Below are positions 17,008 to 26,014 of a stretch of 64,000 nt of DNA, one piece after another. The position numbers were made by a program, and so were the translations under genes. The notes below the pieces were generated by a model, which was given only the letters and a program-made list of their open reading frames with translations, was not told the origin of the DNA and did not search any database. Location of the stretch: the NCBI GenBank assembly GCA_046346965.1, contig JAXMHB010000005.1:1-64000 (forward strand), given 5' to 3'. Origin of the DNA: JAXMHB01 sp046346965. Lineage in GTDB: Bacteria; Pseudomonadota; Gammaproteobacteria; Xanthomonadales; SZUA-5. Positions within the stretch are counted from its first letter, which is position 1; every line of letters begins with the position of its first letter.

Positions 17008-19353
17008 ATGACGCCGGAATCGACAGATAGCGTGCTGCATCAAGCGGCAAGCCACCAGCAGGCCGGCCGGCTCGCGGAGGCCGAGGCACTGTATCGGCAG
17101 CTCTTGGAAGCTGCGCCGGCGCATCCGGACGCCAACCACAATCTGGCCGTGCTCATCGCGCAGGCCGGCCGCAGCATGGCGGCCGCCCTGCCCCACTTCG
17201 AGCGCGCCTACGCTGCCGACCCGGGCCAACTGCAGTATTGGCTGAGCTATGTGCGCGCACTGGTCCACGCCGGCGAGCTCGACAGCGCGCGCCGAGTGTA
17301 TGCCGACGGTGCGCTACGCGGTCTGCGCGGACCGGACCCGGAATTGATCCAATCACGCCTGCAGGCGGGGCCCGCCGCCCCCAGCCCGCGCAACATCGCC
17401 ACCGATCCCGCCCTCGCCGCCGCACTCGCTGAACTCGGCACGCTGCAGCGACAGGGCTCGCTGACTGCTGTAGAAGCCAGGGCGCGCGCGCTGGTGGCGC
17501 AGTATCCGGACCATCCGGCGCCGGCCAAGGCACTCGGCGTGGTCCTGCGGGATCGGGGACAGCCGCAGGAAGCGTTGGGCTATCTGGAGCGCGCGGCGCG
17601 CGGTGCGAGCCAGGATGCCGACGCCTGGCTGCAACTCGGGCAGGTCTTGCTCGACCTGTCCCTGTACGCGGAGGCGGATCAAGCATTCCGGCGCGCGCTG
17701 GCCGGCCGACTGCCAGCTGCCTTCACCGGACTGGCCCATGCCATGCTGGGTCAGCATCGCCATGCCGACGCCGCTCGGCTATGCCGACAGGCGATCGGCG
17801 CCGGATTCGACTCCAGTGCGCTGCAGCTGGCGCTGGGTGAGGCGCTGATCGGTCTGCGTCAGCTGCCGGAGGCGACGGCGTGCCTGCAGCGCGCGCTGGC
17901 CTTGCAGCCCGGCGATCTGCGGATCTATCGCAAACTCGGCAGCGTGTTGTACGAGCAAGGGCTGGATCAGGAGATGCTGGCGCTGGCGCAGCGCAGGCTG
18001 GCCCAGGCGCCGCAGGATCCGGCTGCGCACGCCGACCTCGGCAAGATCTGCATGCGCATGGGACGCCTGGAGGAAGCCCGCGCGGCCTTTGAGCAGAGCC
18101 TGCGTCTGGCACCGCAGGATCTGGATACCCGCAGCGCCTGGCTCTACTGCTGCAACTTCTTGAGCAGCATGGGGCCTGAGGATCTGCTGCGGGAGGCCCG
18201 CATCTATGGCCAATACGCCACGGCGGCAGCGCGCCCGTACCAGCACTGGCCGCGCCGCAGGCACCCCGGCGTCTTGCGCGTGGGCCTGATCTCGGGCGAT
18301 CTGCGCGAGCATCCGGTCGGCTACTTTCTGGAGAGCGTTCTGGCCGCCAGCGATCGCACCCGCGTCGAGTGGCTGGCTTACCCGACGGTTGCGGCGAGCG
18401 ACGCCACCCAGGCGCGGCTGCAGTCGCTGATGTCGGGCTGGACGGTGCTCGCAGGCCTTAGCCCGGAGCAATGCGCCGCCCGCATCCACGCCGATGGCCT
18501 GGATCTGCTGATCGATCTGGCCGGTCACACGGCCCACAACGCGCTGCCGGTGCTGGCCTGGCGGCCGGCGCCGATCCAGCTCAGCTGGCTGGGCTATTTC
18601 GCCACTACCGGGCTGGAACAGATGGATGTGTTCCTGGCCGATGCGATCAGCGTGCCCGAAGACCATCGCTGCCACTACAGCGAGCGCGTGGAATATCTGC
18701 CGGACACCCGGCTGTGCTTCACGCCGCCCGCCGACGCGCCGCCGGTCGCGCCGCTGCCCGCCGACGCTGCGCCGCTGACCTTCGGCAGCTTTCAGCCCCT
18801 GCGCAAGATCAACGCGGCAGTGCTGGATGCCTGGGCAGCGGTGCTGCGGCGTTGTCCAGAGGCACGCTTGCGCGTCCAGAACGCCGATTTGGATACCCCG
18901 GCGCTGCGCGATCACTTCCAGGCGCAGGCCGCGGCCGGCGGCATCGATCCCGCGCGCCTGTCGCTGCATGGTGCCGCCAGCCGGCGCCAGTATCTGGCCC
19001 AGCATGCCGAGGTCGATCTGATCCTCGATACCTTCCCGTTTCCGGGCGGCACCACCACCTGCGAGGCGCTGTGGATGGGCGTGCCGACGGTCACGCTGGC
19101 GGGCCAGACGCTGGTCGCGCGCCAGGGCGCCAGCCTGTTGCACGCGGCGGGACTGGCCGACTGGATCGCGCACTCGCCTGACGAGTACGTGGCGCTGGCC
19201 GTCGCCAAGGCGCAGCACACGGCGGCACTGCGCGAGCTCCGCGCAGCGCTGCGCACGCGATTGCCGAAGACGCCGCTGTTCGACGCCCAGCGCTTTGCCG
19301 AGCGCCTGCTGGAAGCGCTGTGGCGCATCGCCGCAACGCGGCCGTCGGCTTGA
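17008..19353 (+). CDS. TPR protein with SPINDLY/O-GlcNAc-transferase-like domain (GT41)
   Basis: 781 residues from the ATG at 17008 (AGGGA upstream). About 400 residues of TPR repeats are followed by a GT41-type catalytic region: LISGDLREHPVGYF, DLLIDLAGHTAHNAL, PAPIQLSWLGYFATTG, LTFGSFQPLRKINAAVL, DTFPFPGGTTTCEALWMGVP, TLVARQGASLL. Bacterial members glycosylate proteins, for example adhesins or flagellins; no acceptor is obvious here. It is followed 74 bp later by trpG. Confidence 0.85.
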   Translation: MTPESTDSVLHQAASHQQAGRLAEAEALYRQLLEAAPAHPDANHNLAVLIAQAGRSMAAALPHFERAYAADPGQLQYWLSYVRALVHAGELDSARRVYADGALRGLRGPDPELIQSRLQAGPAAPSPRNIATDPALAAALAELGTLQRQGSLTAVEARARALVAQYPDHPAPAKALGVVLRDRGQPQEALGYLERAARGASQDADAWLQLGQVLLDLSLYAEADQAFRRALAGRLPAAFTGLAHAMLGQHRHADAARLCRQAIGAGFDSSALQLALGEALIGLRQLPEATACLQRALALQPGDLRIYRKLGSVLYEQGLDQEMLALAQRRLAQAPQDPAAHADLGKICMRMGRLEEARAAFEQSLRLAPQDLDTRSAWLYCCNFLSSMGPEDLLREARIYGQYATAAARPYQHWPRRRHPGVLRVGLISGDLREHPVGYFLESVLAASDRTRVEWLAYPTVAASDATQARLQSLMSGWTVLAGLSPEQCAARIHADGLDLLIDLAGHTAHNALPVLAWRPAPIQLSWLGYFATTGLEQMDVFLADAISVPEDHRCHYSERVEYLPDTRLCFTPPADAPPVAPLPADAAPLTFGSFQPLRKINAAVLDAWAAVLRRCPEARLRVQNADLDTPALRDHFQAQAAAGGIDPARLSLHGAASRRQYLAQHAEVDLILDTFPFPGGTTTCEALWMGVPTVTLAGQTLVARQGASLLHAAGLADWIAHSPDEYVALAVAKAQHTAALRELRAALRTRLPKTPLFDAQRFAERLLEALWRIAATRPSA

Positions 19354-19427
19354 GGCAGGTGCAGCGTCAGGGCCGGGGCTGTTAGATTCAGGACAGGCCG
19401 AGGCCAAAGCGAAAAGCGAGAATTCCC

Positions 19428-20027
19428 ATGCTGCTGATGATCGACAACTACGACAGCTTCACCTACAACCTCGTCCAGTACCTGGCCGAGCTGGGCGAAG
19501 ATGTCCGGGTGTTCCGCAATGACGCCCTCAGCGTGCCCGACATCGCGGCGCTGCGCCCCGATCGCATCGTGATCTCGCCGGGCCCGTGCACGCCAAATGA
19601 AGCGGGCGTGTCGCTGGCGGTCATCCGCGAACTGGCCGGGCGGATTCCGATCCTCGGCGTCTGCCTGGGGCACCAGAGCATCGGTCAGGCCTTTGGCGGT
19701 GAGGTGGTGCGCGCGCGCCGCGTCATGCACGGCAAGACCTCGATGATCCACCACCGCAGTCAGGGCGTGTTCTCAGGCCTGCCCAACCCCTTCGAAGCCA
19801 CCCGCTACCACTCGCTGATCGTGCGCAAGGAAAGCCTGCCCGAAGCGCTGGAGATGACGGCGTGGACCGAAACCGAGGACGGTCAGATCGACGAGATCAT
19901 GGGCTTACGCCATCGCACGCTGGCCATCGAAGGGGTGCAATTCCATCCGGAATCGATCTTGACGCGCGTGGGCAAGGAGTTGCTGGCGAATTTCGTGCGC
20001 GGCGTCGATCAGCGTCAGGCCGCCTGA
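19428..20027 (+). CDS. trpG: Anthranilate/aminodeoxychorismate synthase glutaminase subunit
   Basis: 199 residues, full length. The class-I glutamine amidotransferase triad is complete: Cys79 in GVCLGHQ, and His/Glu in VQFHPES. It starts MIDNYDSFTYNLVQYL, typical of TrpG/PabA. It supplies ammonia to TrpE or PabB; in many proteobacteria one protein serves both tryptophan and folate synthesis. No trpE lies in the window. trpD and trpC follow at 21071, after an inverted gene. Confidence 0.93.
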   Translation: MLLMIDNYDSFTYNLVQYLAELGEDVRVFRNDALSVPDIAALRPDRIVISPGPCTPNEAGVSLAVIRELAGRIPILGVCLGHQSIGQAFGGEVVRARRVMHGKTSMIHHRSQGVFSGLPNPFEATRYHSLIVRKESLPEALEMTAWTETEDGQIDEIMGLRHRTLAIEGVQFHPESILTRVGKELLANFVRGVDQRQAA

Positions 20028-20080
20028 GGGACCACGCTCAACGCCGCGCGACGTCCACGTCCCAGAGCCTTTCCAGCCGC

Positions 20081-20115
20081 ACAAAAAACGAAGCCGGCGC
20101 GAGGCCGGCTTCGTT
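20081..20115 (-). terminator. Rho-independent terminator
   Basis: A perfect 12-bp stem (AACGAAGCCGGC at 20087-20098, GCCGGCTTCGTT at 20104-20115) with a 5-nt loop. Read on the minus strand it is followed by a run of six T. It ends the CTERM gene at 20136, and the hairpin also lies 60 bp past trpG, though without a T-run in that direction. Confidence 0.88.
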
Positions 20116-20135
20116 GACCACTTGGCAGAGTCTGC

Positions 20136-20843
20136 TTAGCTGAAGCGACGCACCGCCAGCACACCCACCAAACCCAGCAGCAGCGCCAGCGCGCCCAGGC
20201 CAACGGCCGACATCGTCGGCGCCGACACCGGCGCAGCTGCCGCCGTCACCTGCACGTCGTCGATGAAGAAGTTGGTGGTGCCACCGGTGGTGGTGCTGTT
20301 GAAGGACAGCGTCACCGTCTGACCGGCGTACTGCGAGATGTTCACCGACTGCAGCGCATAGCCCGTGGTGACATTGCACAGCGCGTTGGTGGCATCGGCA
20401 CGCCACACCGCGGTGCCGTTGATGCGCGCCTCGACGAAGGAATTGGCGCCGCTGGCGGTCACGCACACCGGGGCCTGGAAGCCGAAGTCCAGCGTGGCAT
20501 TGGAATTGGCCGGGATCGAAATCGACTGCGAGACGCTGCCGGTCTCGGTGGCAGTGGTGCCGCCGAACCACGCCCACCAGGTACCGGTGCGCACCGGCTG
20601 CGCGCTGTTGCCGGAACCACAGGCGGCAACCGTGCACAGCGGGGTGCCGAAATTGGTGGAGGCCTCGGCCCAGAAGCTGTTTGGCGAGCCGTCTTCAAAG
20701 CTCGGGTCGGCGACGATGCCAGCGCCCGCCGGCGCGTTGATCGCTTCCGGCGCCGGGCGGCCAATGCGCTCGCCGACGGCGAAAGCGGTGGACTGGAAGC
20801 CGACAGCGGCAGTCAGCGCGAGCAGCAACAGGGACTTCTTCAT
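20136..20843 (-). CDS. Secreted protein with IPTL-CTERM-like sorting signal
   Basis: 235 residues from the ATG at 20843 (CAGGAG upstream). A signal peptide ends near AFA. The middle is a carbohydrate-binding-like beta-sandwich (NISQYAGQTVTLSFNST, TNFFIDDVQV) with several Cys. The C-terminus is APTMSAVGLGALALLLGLVG then VRRF: a short motif, one helix and basic residues, as in IPTL-CTERM sorting tags. It is probably exported, processed and released or anchored. It lies inverted between trpG and trpD and has its own terminator. Confidence 0.75.
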   Translation of the reverse strand: MKKSLLLLALTAAVGFQSTAFAVGERIGRPAPEAINAPAGAGIVADPSFEDGSPNSFWAEASTNFGTPLCTVAACGSGNSAQPVRTGTWWAWFGGTTATETGSVSQSISIPANSNATLDFGFQAPVCVTASGANSFVEARINGTAVWRADATNALCNVTTGYALQSVNISQYAGQTVTLSFNSTTTGGTTNFFIDDVQVTAAAAPVSAPTMSAVGLGALALLLGLVGVLAVRRFS

Positions 20844-21070
20844 GGTCACTCCTGGTCTTATTGGGATCGAACGCGGGCGCGGGGTCGATCGGGGAGAAAG
20901 CGTTGTCATCCCATATTCTGGTGATAAATGGTGCCTGGTACAAGTGCAAATCCTCCCAGTCGCACGACATCGGCGGCGCGCTGATGCGAGGCGCAGTCCG
21001 TGCGCAAACTTGGTAGATTCCGGGCATCGCGCCCTCGTTGCGCCGTACAGAATCCCGCCAAGGACACTCG

Positions 21071-22084
21071 ATGCTCAGCGACATCTTGAACAAACTGGTC
21101 AGCGGCCTCGATCTCAGCGCTGCCGAAGCGGAAGCCGCCATGCGCGCCATCATGGCCGGCGAGGCGACCGCCGCGCAGATTGCGGCCTTTCTGGTCGCCC
21201 TGCGGATGAAAGGCGAGACCGCCGAGGAAATCGGTGCGGCGGCGCGGGTGATGCGCTCGCTGATGACGCCGGTGGACCTGCCCAGCACCCACCTCACCGA
21301 TATCGTCGGGACCGGCGGCGACCACTCCAGCACCTTCAACGTCTCCACGGCGGCCAGCTTTGTGGCGGCCGTCGGCGGTGCGCGCGTCGCCAAACACGGC
21401 AATCGCTCGGTGTCGAGCAAATCCGGCAGCGCCGATCTGTTGGAGGCCGCCGGCGCGCGCCTCGATCTCGACCCCGCGGCCGTGCGCACTTGCGTGGAGC
21501 GCCTGGGGATCGGCTTCATGTTTGCGCCCATGCACCACGGTGCCATGAAGCACGCCGCGCCGGTGCGCCGCGAACTTGGCATGCGCACCTTGTTCAATCT
21601 GCTCGGGCCATTGACCAACCCGGCGCGCGCGCCGCATCAGGTGCTCGGCGTGTTCGACCGCCGTTGGCTGGAAGCCCTCGCGCGCGTGCTCGGCGAATTG
21701 GGCAGCACCCATGTGCTGGTGGTACACGCGCTGGATGGCCTGGATGAACTCTCGATCGCCGCGCCGAGTCAGATCGCCGAACTCAAGGACGGCGAGGTGC
21801 GCGTGTACTCGATCGCCCCGGAGGACTTCGGCATCGAGCGGCACCCGCTGGATACGCTGCGGGTTGCCTCGCCCACCGAGAGCCTGACCATCGTCCGTCA
21901 GGTGCTGGGGGGCAGCGCAGGCCCGGCCAGCGACTTCGTGGCGCTGAACGCCGGCGCTGCGCTGTACGCAGCCGATCGTTGCAGCAGCCTGGCCGACGGC
22001 GTCGCGCAGGCGCAGCAGATCCTTGCCAGCGGTGCGGCGTTGGGACGTCTGGAACAGTACGTGGCTTTGACGCGCCAGCTATGA
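21071..22084 (+). CDS. trpD: Anthranilate phosphoribosyltransferase
   Basis: 337 residues from the ATG at 21071 (AAGGA upstream). Family motifs include DIVGTGGDHSSTFNVST (PRPP binding), KHGNRSVSSKSGSADLLEA, and LLGPLTNPARA. It transfers phosphoribose to anthranilate in tryptophan synthesis. It overlaps trpC by ATGA, so the two are translationally coupled. Confidence 0.95.
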   Translation: MLSDILNKLVSGLDLSAAEAEAAMRAIMAGEATAAQIAAFLVALRMKGETAEEIGAAARVMRSLMTPVDLPSTHLTDIVGTGGDHSSTFNVSTAASFVAAVGGARVAKHGNRSVSSKSGSADLLEAAGARLDLDPAAVRTCVERLGIGFMFAPMHHGAMKHAAPVRRELGMRTLFNLLGPLTNPARAPHQVLGVFDRRWLEALARVLGELGSTHVLVVHALDGLDELSIAAPSQIAELKDGEVRVYSIAPEDFGIERHPLDTLRVASPTESLTIVRQVLGGSAGPASDFVALNAGAALYAADRCSSLADGVAQAQQILASGAALGRLEQYVALTRQL

Positions 22085-22872
22085 GCGACATCCTTGAACG
22101 CATCCTCGCGCGCAAAGTCGAGGAAGTGGCGGCGCGGCGCGCCGCACGGCCGCTCAGCGACCTCAAATCCCGCGGCGCCGACGCGCCGACCACGCGTGGC
22201 TTCGAGGCCTCCTTGCGTGCGCGGGTGCGCGCGGGGCAGCCCGCGGTGATCGCCGAGGTCAAGAAAGCCAGCCCCAGCAAGGGCGTGATCCGGCCCGATT
22301 TCGACCCGATCGCCATCGCCCAAAGTTACGCCTCGGCCGGCGCTGCCTGTCTGTCCGTGCTCACCGACGAGGACTTTTTCCAGGGCCATGATCGCTACCT
22401 GCAGCAGGCGCGGCGCGCCTGTGTGCTGCCGATCCTGCGCAAGGATTTCACCATCGACGCCTATCAGGTCTACGAGGCGCGCGAGTTGGGCGCCGATTGC
22501 ATCCTGCTGATCGTCGCCGCCCTGCCGGATCAACGCCTGAACGATCTGACCGAACTCGCGACCGAGATCGGCCTCGATGTGCTGATGGAAGTGCACGATG
22601 GGGCGGAGTTGGAGCGTGCACTCGGCACGCGCGCCACGCTGATCGGCGTGAACAACCGCAATCTGCGCACCTTCGAGACCCGGCTGGAAACCACGCTGGA
22701 ACTGCAGCCGCGCATACCGGCGTCGCGCCTTCTGGTCACCGAGAGCGGGATCGCCACGCGTGCCGACGTCGCGCGGATGCGCGCTTCCGGCATCCACACC
22801 TTCCTGGTCGGCGAGGCCTTCATGCGCGCGCCAGACCCGGGTGCGGAACTGGAGCAGTTGTTCTTCCAATGA
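22081..22872 (+). CDS. trpC: Indole-3-glycerol phosphate synthase
   Basis: 263 residues. The ATG at 22081 overlaps the trpD stop (ATGA). TIM-barrel motifs: IAEVKKASPSKGVIRPDF, LSVLTDEDFFQG, PILRKDFTIDAYQV, LIGVNNRNLRTF, LLVTESGI, FLVGEAFMRA. It closes the indole ring in tryptophan synthesis. No trpF fusion is seen. Confidence 0.95.
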   Translation: MSDILERILARKVEEVAARRAARPLSDLKSRGADAPTTRGFEASLRARVRAGQPAVIAEVKKASPSKGVIRPDFDPIAIAQSYASAGAACLSVLTDEDFFQGHDRYLQQARRACVLPILRKDFTIDAYQVYEARELGADCILLIVAALPDQRLNDLTELATEIGLDVLMEVHDGAELERALGTRATLIGVNNRNLRTFETRLETTLELQPRIPASRLLVTESGIATRADVARMRASGIHTFLVGEAFMRAPDPGAELEQLFFQ

Positions 22873-22927
22873 TCTGCCGGGCGCGCCTGCCTGCGATCCG
22901 GCCGCGTACTGCATTGGTTGGATCGCA

Positions 22928-24031
22928 ATGACGCTGGATGAGCTTCTATCCGGCGCTCGCAGCCATTTGGTGTTCCAAAGCCTGGGTGGAAGCCATGCCT
23001 ACGGAACCGCCGGACCCGACAGCGATCAGGACCTGCGCGGCGTGTACGCAGTCCCGGCCCGCGCCTATCTCAACTTGGCGCCGCCGCCCGCCCAGATCAG
23101 CGACGAACGCCACAACGAGGTGTATTACAGCCTGCGTCGGAGCATCGAGTTGATGGCGGCTGGCAATCCCAGCCTGATCGAACTGCTCTATCTGCCAGAC
23201 GACTGCATCCGCCTCAGCACGCCGTCGTGGGAGCTGGTGCGGAGCGAAGCCGCGCTTTTCAGCACGCGCCGTGCCGTCGAGGCGCATCTCGGTTATGCCT
23301 ACACTCAGATCAAGAAAGCACGCGGCCAGAACAAATGGATCAATCAGCCGCAAGCCGAGCAGCCGCCCGCGCGCAGCCAGTACGCGCATGTGCTGGCCGC
23401 TGACACCCTGGCATCCGGACACCGGGCGCCCGCTCGACCACTGCCCCTGGCCAACAGCGGCATCCATCCGGCCCATTGCCATGTGGCTCGAGTGGAACAC
23501 GCACCGAATCTGTACCGCGTTTATCAAATCGGCTCAGATGCCCGTGGCATCTATGCGGGCGACCAGATCGCGGTGCAGCCGATCAGCCTCGAGCAGGAGC
23601 GCCTGTTTGTTGGGCTCCTGATCGACAATGAGCCCGGCTGGCGCCAGGCGGTGAGCGATCACCATAACTACTGGACCTGGCGACGCGAGCGCAATGAAGC
23701 GCGCTGGCGCCAGCAGGAGGCCGGAGAGCAGGATTTCGACGCCAAGAACTTGATGCATACCGTGCGCCTGCTGCTGGCCGGTGAAGCGCTGCTGCGCACT
23801 GGCAAGCCGATCGTTCGCTTCACCGGACCCGAGCTGGAGCTGCTGCTGGCGATACGGCGTGGCCAGCTGTGCTACCAGGACATCCTGACGCAGGCGGACA
23901 GCATTCGCGATCGCTGCCTGGCGTCGCTGCCAGACTCGTCGCTCCCGGATGCCTGCGACGCCGCAGCCACCGACAATTTGCTGCAGCGTGCTACCCAACT
24001 GTGGGAGAGTAGCCATGCACTTGGCCATTAA
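22928..24031 (+). CDS. YcgL/RlaP-type nucleotidyltransferase, long form
   Basis: 367 residues. The N-terminus has a nucleotidyltransferase signature: LGGSHAYGTAGPDSDQDLRG, i.e. GS...DxD. Overall it matches the predicted nucleotidyltransferase family that includes B. subtilis YcgL and RNA-ligase-associated RlaP. The substrate is unknown; RNA or nucleotide end modification is the usual suggestion. It overlaps the next gene, a shorter paralogue, by 17 bp, so the two are made together. No RNA ligase is nearby. Confidence 0.75.
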   Translation: MTLDELLSGARSHLVFQSLGGSHAYGTAGPDSDQDLRGVYAVPARAYLNLAPPPAQISDERHNEVYYSLRRSIELMAAGNPSLIELLYLPDDCIRLSTPSWELVRSEAALFSTRRAVEAHLGYAYTQIKKARGQNKWINQPQAEQPPARSQYAHVLAADTLASGHRAPARPLPLANSGIHPAHCHVARVEHAPNLYRVYQIGSDARGIYAGDQIAVQPISLEQERLFVGLLIDNEPGWRQAVSDHHNYWTWRRERNEARWRQQEAGEQDFDAKNLMHTVRLLLAGEALLRTGKPIVRFTGPELELLLAIRRGQLCYQDILTQADSIRDRCLASLPDSSLPDACDAAATDNLLQRATQLWESSHALGH

Positions 24032-24785
24032 GGACGCCCTGGATGCGCTGGAACGTGAGCGCGGAGTCCGAGTGCTGTATGCGGCCGAGTCCGGCAGCCG
24101 CGCCTGGGGCTTTGCTTCGCCCGACAGCGACTATGACGTGCGCTTCCTCTACGTGCATCCGCTCAATTGGTATCTGCGCGTGGGCGAGGCGCGCGATGTG
24201 CAGGAGGCGATGCTGCCCGGGGATCTTGATCTCTCCGGCTGGGAGCTGCGCAAAGCGCTACGCCTGTACGCCGGATGCAATCTGCCGCTGAATGAATGGC
24301 TGGGTTCGCCCCTGGTTTATCGAGAGCGCGGCACAGTAGCGAGCCAACTGCGGGCGCGCATGCCGGCCTACTTCCGACCCAGCCATGCGCTTTTCCACTA
24401 CCTGAATACCGCCCGCCATAGTGTGCGTGATCACCTGAATGCCGAGCATGTGCGCCTGAAGAAGGTCTTCTACGCGCTGCGTCCGCTGCTGGCCTGTCGC
24501 TGGATCGAGCATGCGCGCTCGCAGCCGCCCACCGCATTTGCGGATTTGCTCGCAGCAGACTGGGTTAGTGCGGACGAGCGTGTCGCCATCGGCGAGTTGC
24601 TGCGCGCAAAGGAAGCGGCGCTCGAGAGCGATCGCAGCCCACTCAGCCCGTGGTGGCGCGCCTGGTTGGCGCAAACGATTGAGCACTTCGAAGCGATCGG
24701 CCCTACGCTCGCGACGAAGCGCCAGGTGTCAATCCACGAGTTTGACCCGCTGCTGGAGCAATCGGTACTGCATTCCGGGGATTGA
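24015..24785 (+). CDS. YcgL/RlaP-type nucleotidyltransferase, short form
   Basis: 256 residues from the ATG at 24015, inside the end of the preceding gene. It has ESGSRAWGFASPDSDYDVRF, the canonical YcgL-family active site (GS, DxD), then YVHPLNWYL and a helical C-terminal part (HYLNTARHSVRD, RLKKVFYALRPLLACRWIE). It is the more typical member of the pair. A joint function with the longer protein is inferred from the overlap only. Confidence 0.82.
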   Translation: MHLAIKDALDALERERGVRVLYAAESGSRAWGFASPDSDYDVRFLYVHPLNWYLRVGEARDVQEAMLPGDLDLSGWELRKALRLYAGCNLPLNEWLGSPLVYRERGTVASQLRARMPAYFRPSHALFHYLNTARHSVRDHLNAEHVRLKKVFYALRPLLACRWIEHARSQPPTAFADLLAADWVSADERVAIGELLRAKEAALESDRSPLSPWWRAWLAQTIEHFEAIGPTLATKRQVSIHEFDPLLEQSVLHSGD

Positions 24786-24839
24786 ACCCGGCTGCGCGAG
24801 GATCGACACTGAGGCCTGTCCCGCTCAAGGAAGCGCCCG

Positions 24840-25433
24840 ATGTCCTGGATTGCCCTGCTCTCCGCCCTGAGTTTGTCGGCCACACCGAGTCTCACGCCCG
24901 TGGCGCCACTGGACGACAGCGGGCGCTACGCGGTGGACGGCGTCGCACGCTCGCAATGGCAGATCCAGAACGCAAAGGAGCGCTACACGCTGGTGCTGTC
25001 GACGACCGGCAGTTTCAGGCTGCGCGACGGCGATGAACGTTCCGCACGGCTCTACGCCACGCTGTTTGTCGATCACGGCGACGAATCGCAGCAGCAGTGG
25101 GTGATCCAGGATCGCGTCGACGACTGTCCTTTCGATCTGACCGCCAGCTTTACCGATCCGGCGGTGTTTGCCAGTGATGCCGATCAGGACGGCAAAGTGG
25201 AGATCTGGGTGGCCTACCGGCTGGCCTGCCGCAGCGATGTCAGCCCAGCCACGCTCAAACTCATCGGCTACGAGGGACAGCAGAAGTACGCGCTGCGAGG
25301 CACAGCGCGACTGACGCTGGGCGAGAGCCACGAAGGTGGCGACTTCCAGGCCGATCCTGCTCTCAGCAAAGCGCCGGCATTGCTGAAGCAGGCAGAGGCA
25401 TGGTGGCTACAGATACGTGAGGATCGTTTCTGA
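24840..25433 (+). CDS. Putative secreted protein, M949_RS01915-like
   Basis: 197 residues with a short N-terminal signal-like segment (WIALLSALSLSATPSL). The body has DADQDGKVEIWVAY followed by CRSDVSP and KLIGYEGQQKYALRGT. These resemble conserved words of the M949_RS01915 family, described as surface-polysaccharide-linked on weak grounds. The function is unknown. It ends just before a short hairpin (25435-25451, CGCCCG/CGGGCG) that separates it from the convergent gene. Confidence 0.6.
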   Translation: MSWIALLSALSLSATPSLTPVAPLDDSGRYAVDGVARSQWQIQNAKERYTLVLSTTGSFRLRDGDERSARLYATLFVDHGDESQQQWVIQDRVDDCPFDLTASFTDPAVFASDADQDGKVEIWVAYRLACRSDVSPATLKLIGYEGQQKYALRGTARLTLGESHEGGDFQADPALSKAPALLKQAEAWWLQIREDRF

Positions 25434-25463
25434 CCGCCCGGAGAGCGGGCGTCGGCGGCGGAC

Positions 25464-25877
25464 TCAGGCGCTGACCTGGGCGATCCAGTCCTGCAGGTTG
25501 TAGTAATTGCTGACGCGGGTAATGCGACCCTCGCGCACGTCGAAAAAAGCGCCGCCTGGCAGCCGATAGCGCTGCCCCATCGCCGGCGGCAGGCCCTCGT
25601 CGCTGGACAGATACTGGCCGCTGACCACGTACTCGGCCGCCGCATGGCTGCCGTCAGCGTTTTGCATCACGCGAATGTCGGTCAGCACCTCCAGATAGCA
25701 GCGCGCCATCCGCGCCAGGAAGGCCGCAAAAGCCTCCCGCCCGACCTGCCGCTCCCCCTGATTGAGGTCATGCACAACATCGTCGGCCAGCAGCGACAGC
25801 ATCTGGTCCCAGTCGGCGCGGTTGAAGGCAGCGTAGTAGCGGGTGATCAGGTCGATAGTCTGTTGTTCGTTGGGCAT
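25464..25877 (-). CDS. SnoaL-like/NTF2-fold protein
   Basis: 137 residues. Typical small NTF2-like order: IDLITRYYAAFNRADWDQML, LLADDVVHDLNQG, REAFAAFL, ending GRITRVSNYYNLQDWI. Members are steroid isomerases, polyketide cyclases or ligand-binding proteins. The Asp/His positions do not allow assignment of a reaction. It is convergent with the gene at 24840. Confidence 0.75.
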   Translation of the reverse strand: MPNEQQTIDLITRYYAAFNRADWDQMLSLLADDVVHDLNQGERQVGREAFAAFLARMARCYLEVLTDIRVMQNADGSHAAAEYVVSGQYLSSDEGLPPAMGQRYRLPGGAFFDVREGRITRVSNYYNLQDWIAQVSA

Positions 25878-25895
25878 GGCAATTTTGCGAGCAAT

Positions 25896-26014
25896 GGTGA
25901 AAAGTCAAAAGTTAAAAGTTAAATGTTATGCACCGACGGTTGGGTTCGAACTTTGCTGATCCGAAACGGACGCCGTTCCCATTCAATTTACTTTTCACTC
26001 TTCACTTTTAACCT
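25896..26014. repeat. AAAAGT-type inverted simple repeats
   Basis: GTGAAAAGTCAAAAGTTAAA at the left and CTTTTCACTCTTCACTTTTA at the right flank about 65 bp of ordinary sequence. This is the same arrangement of arms as at 1-170. The right arm abuts the stop codon of the kinase gene at 26015. Confidence 0.75.
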
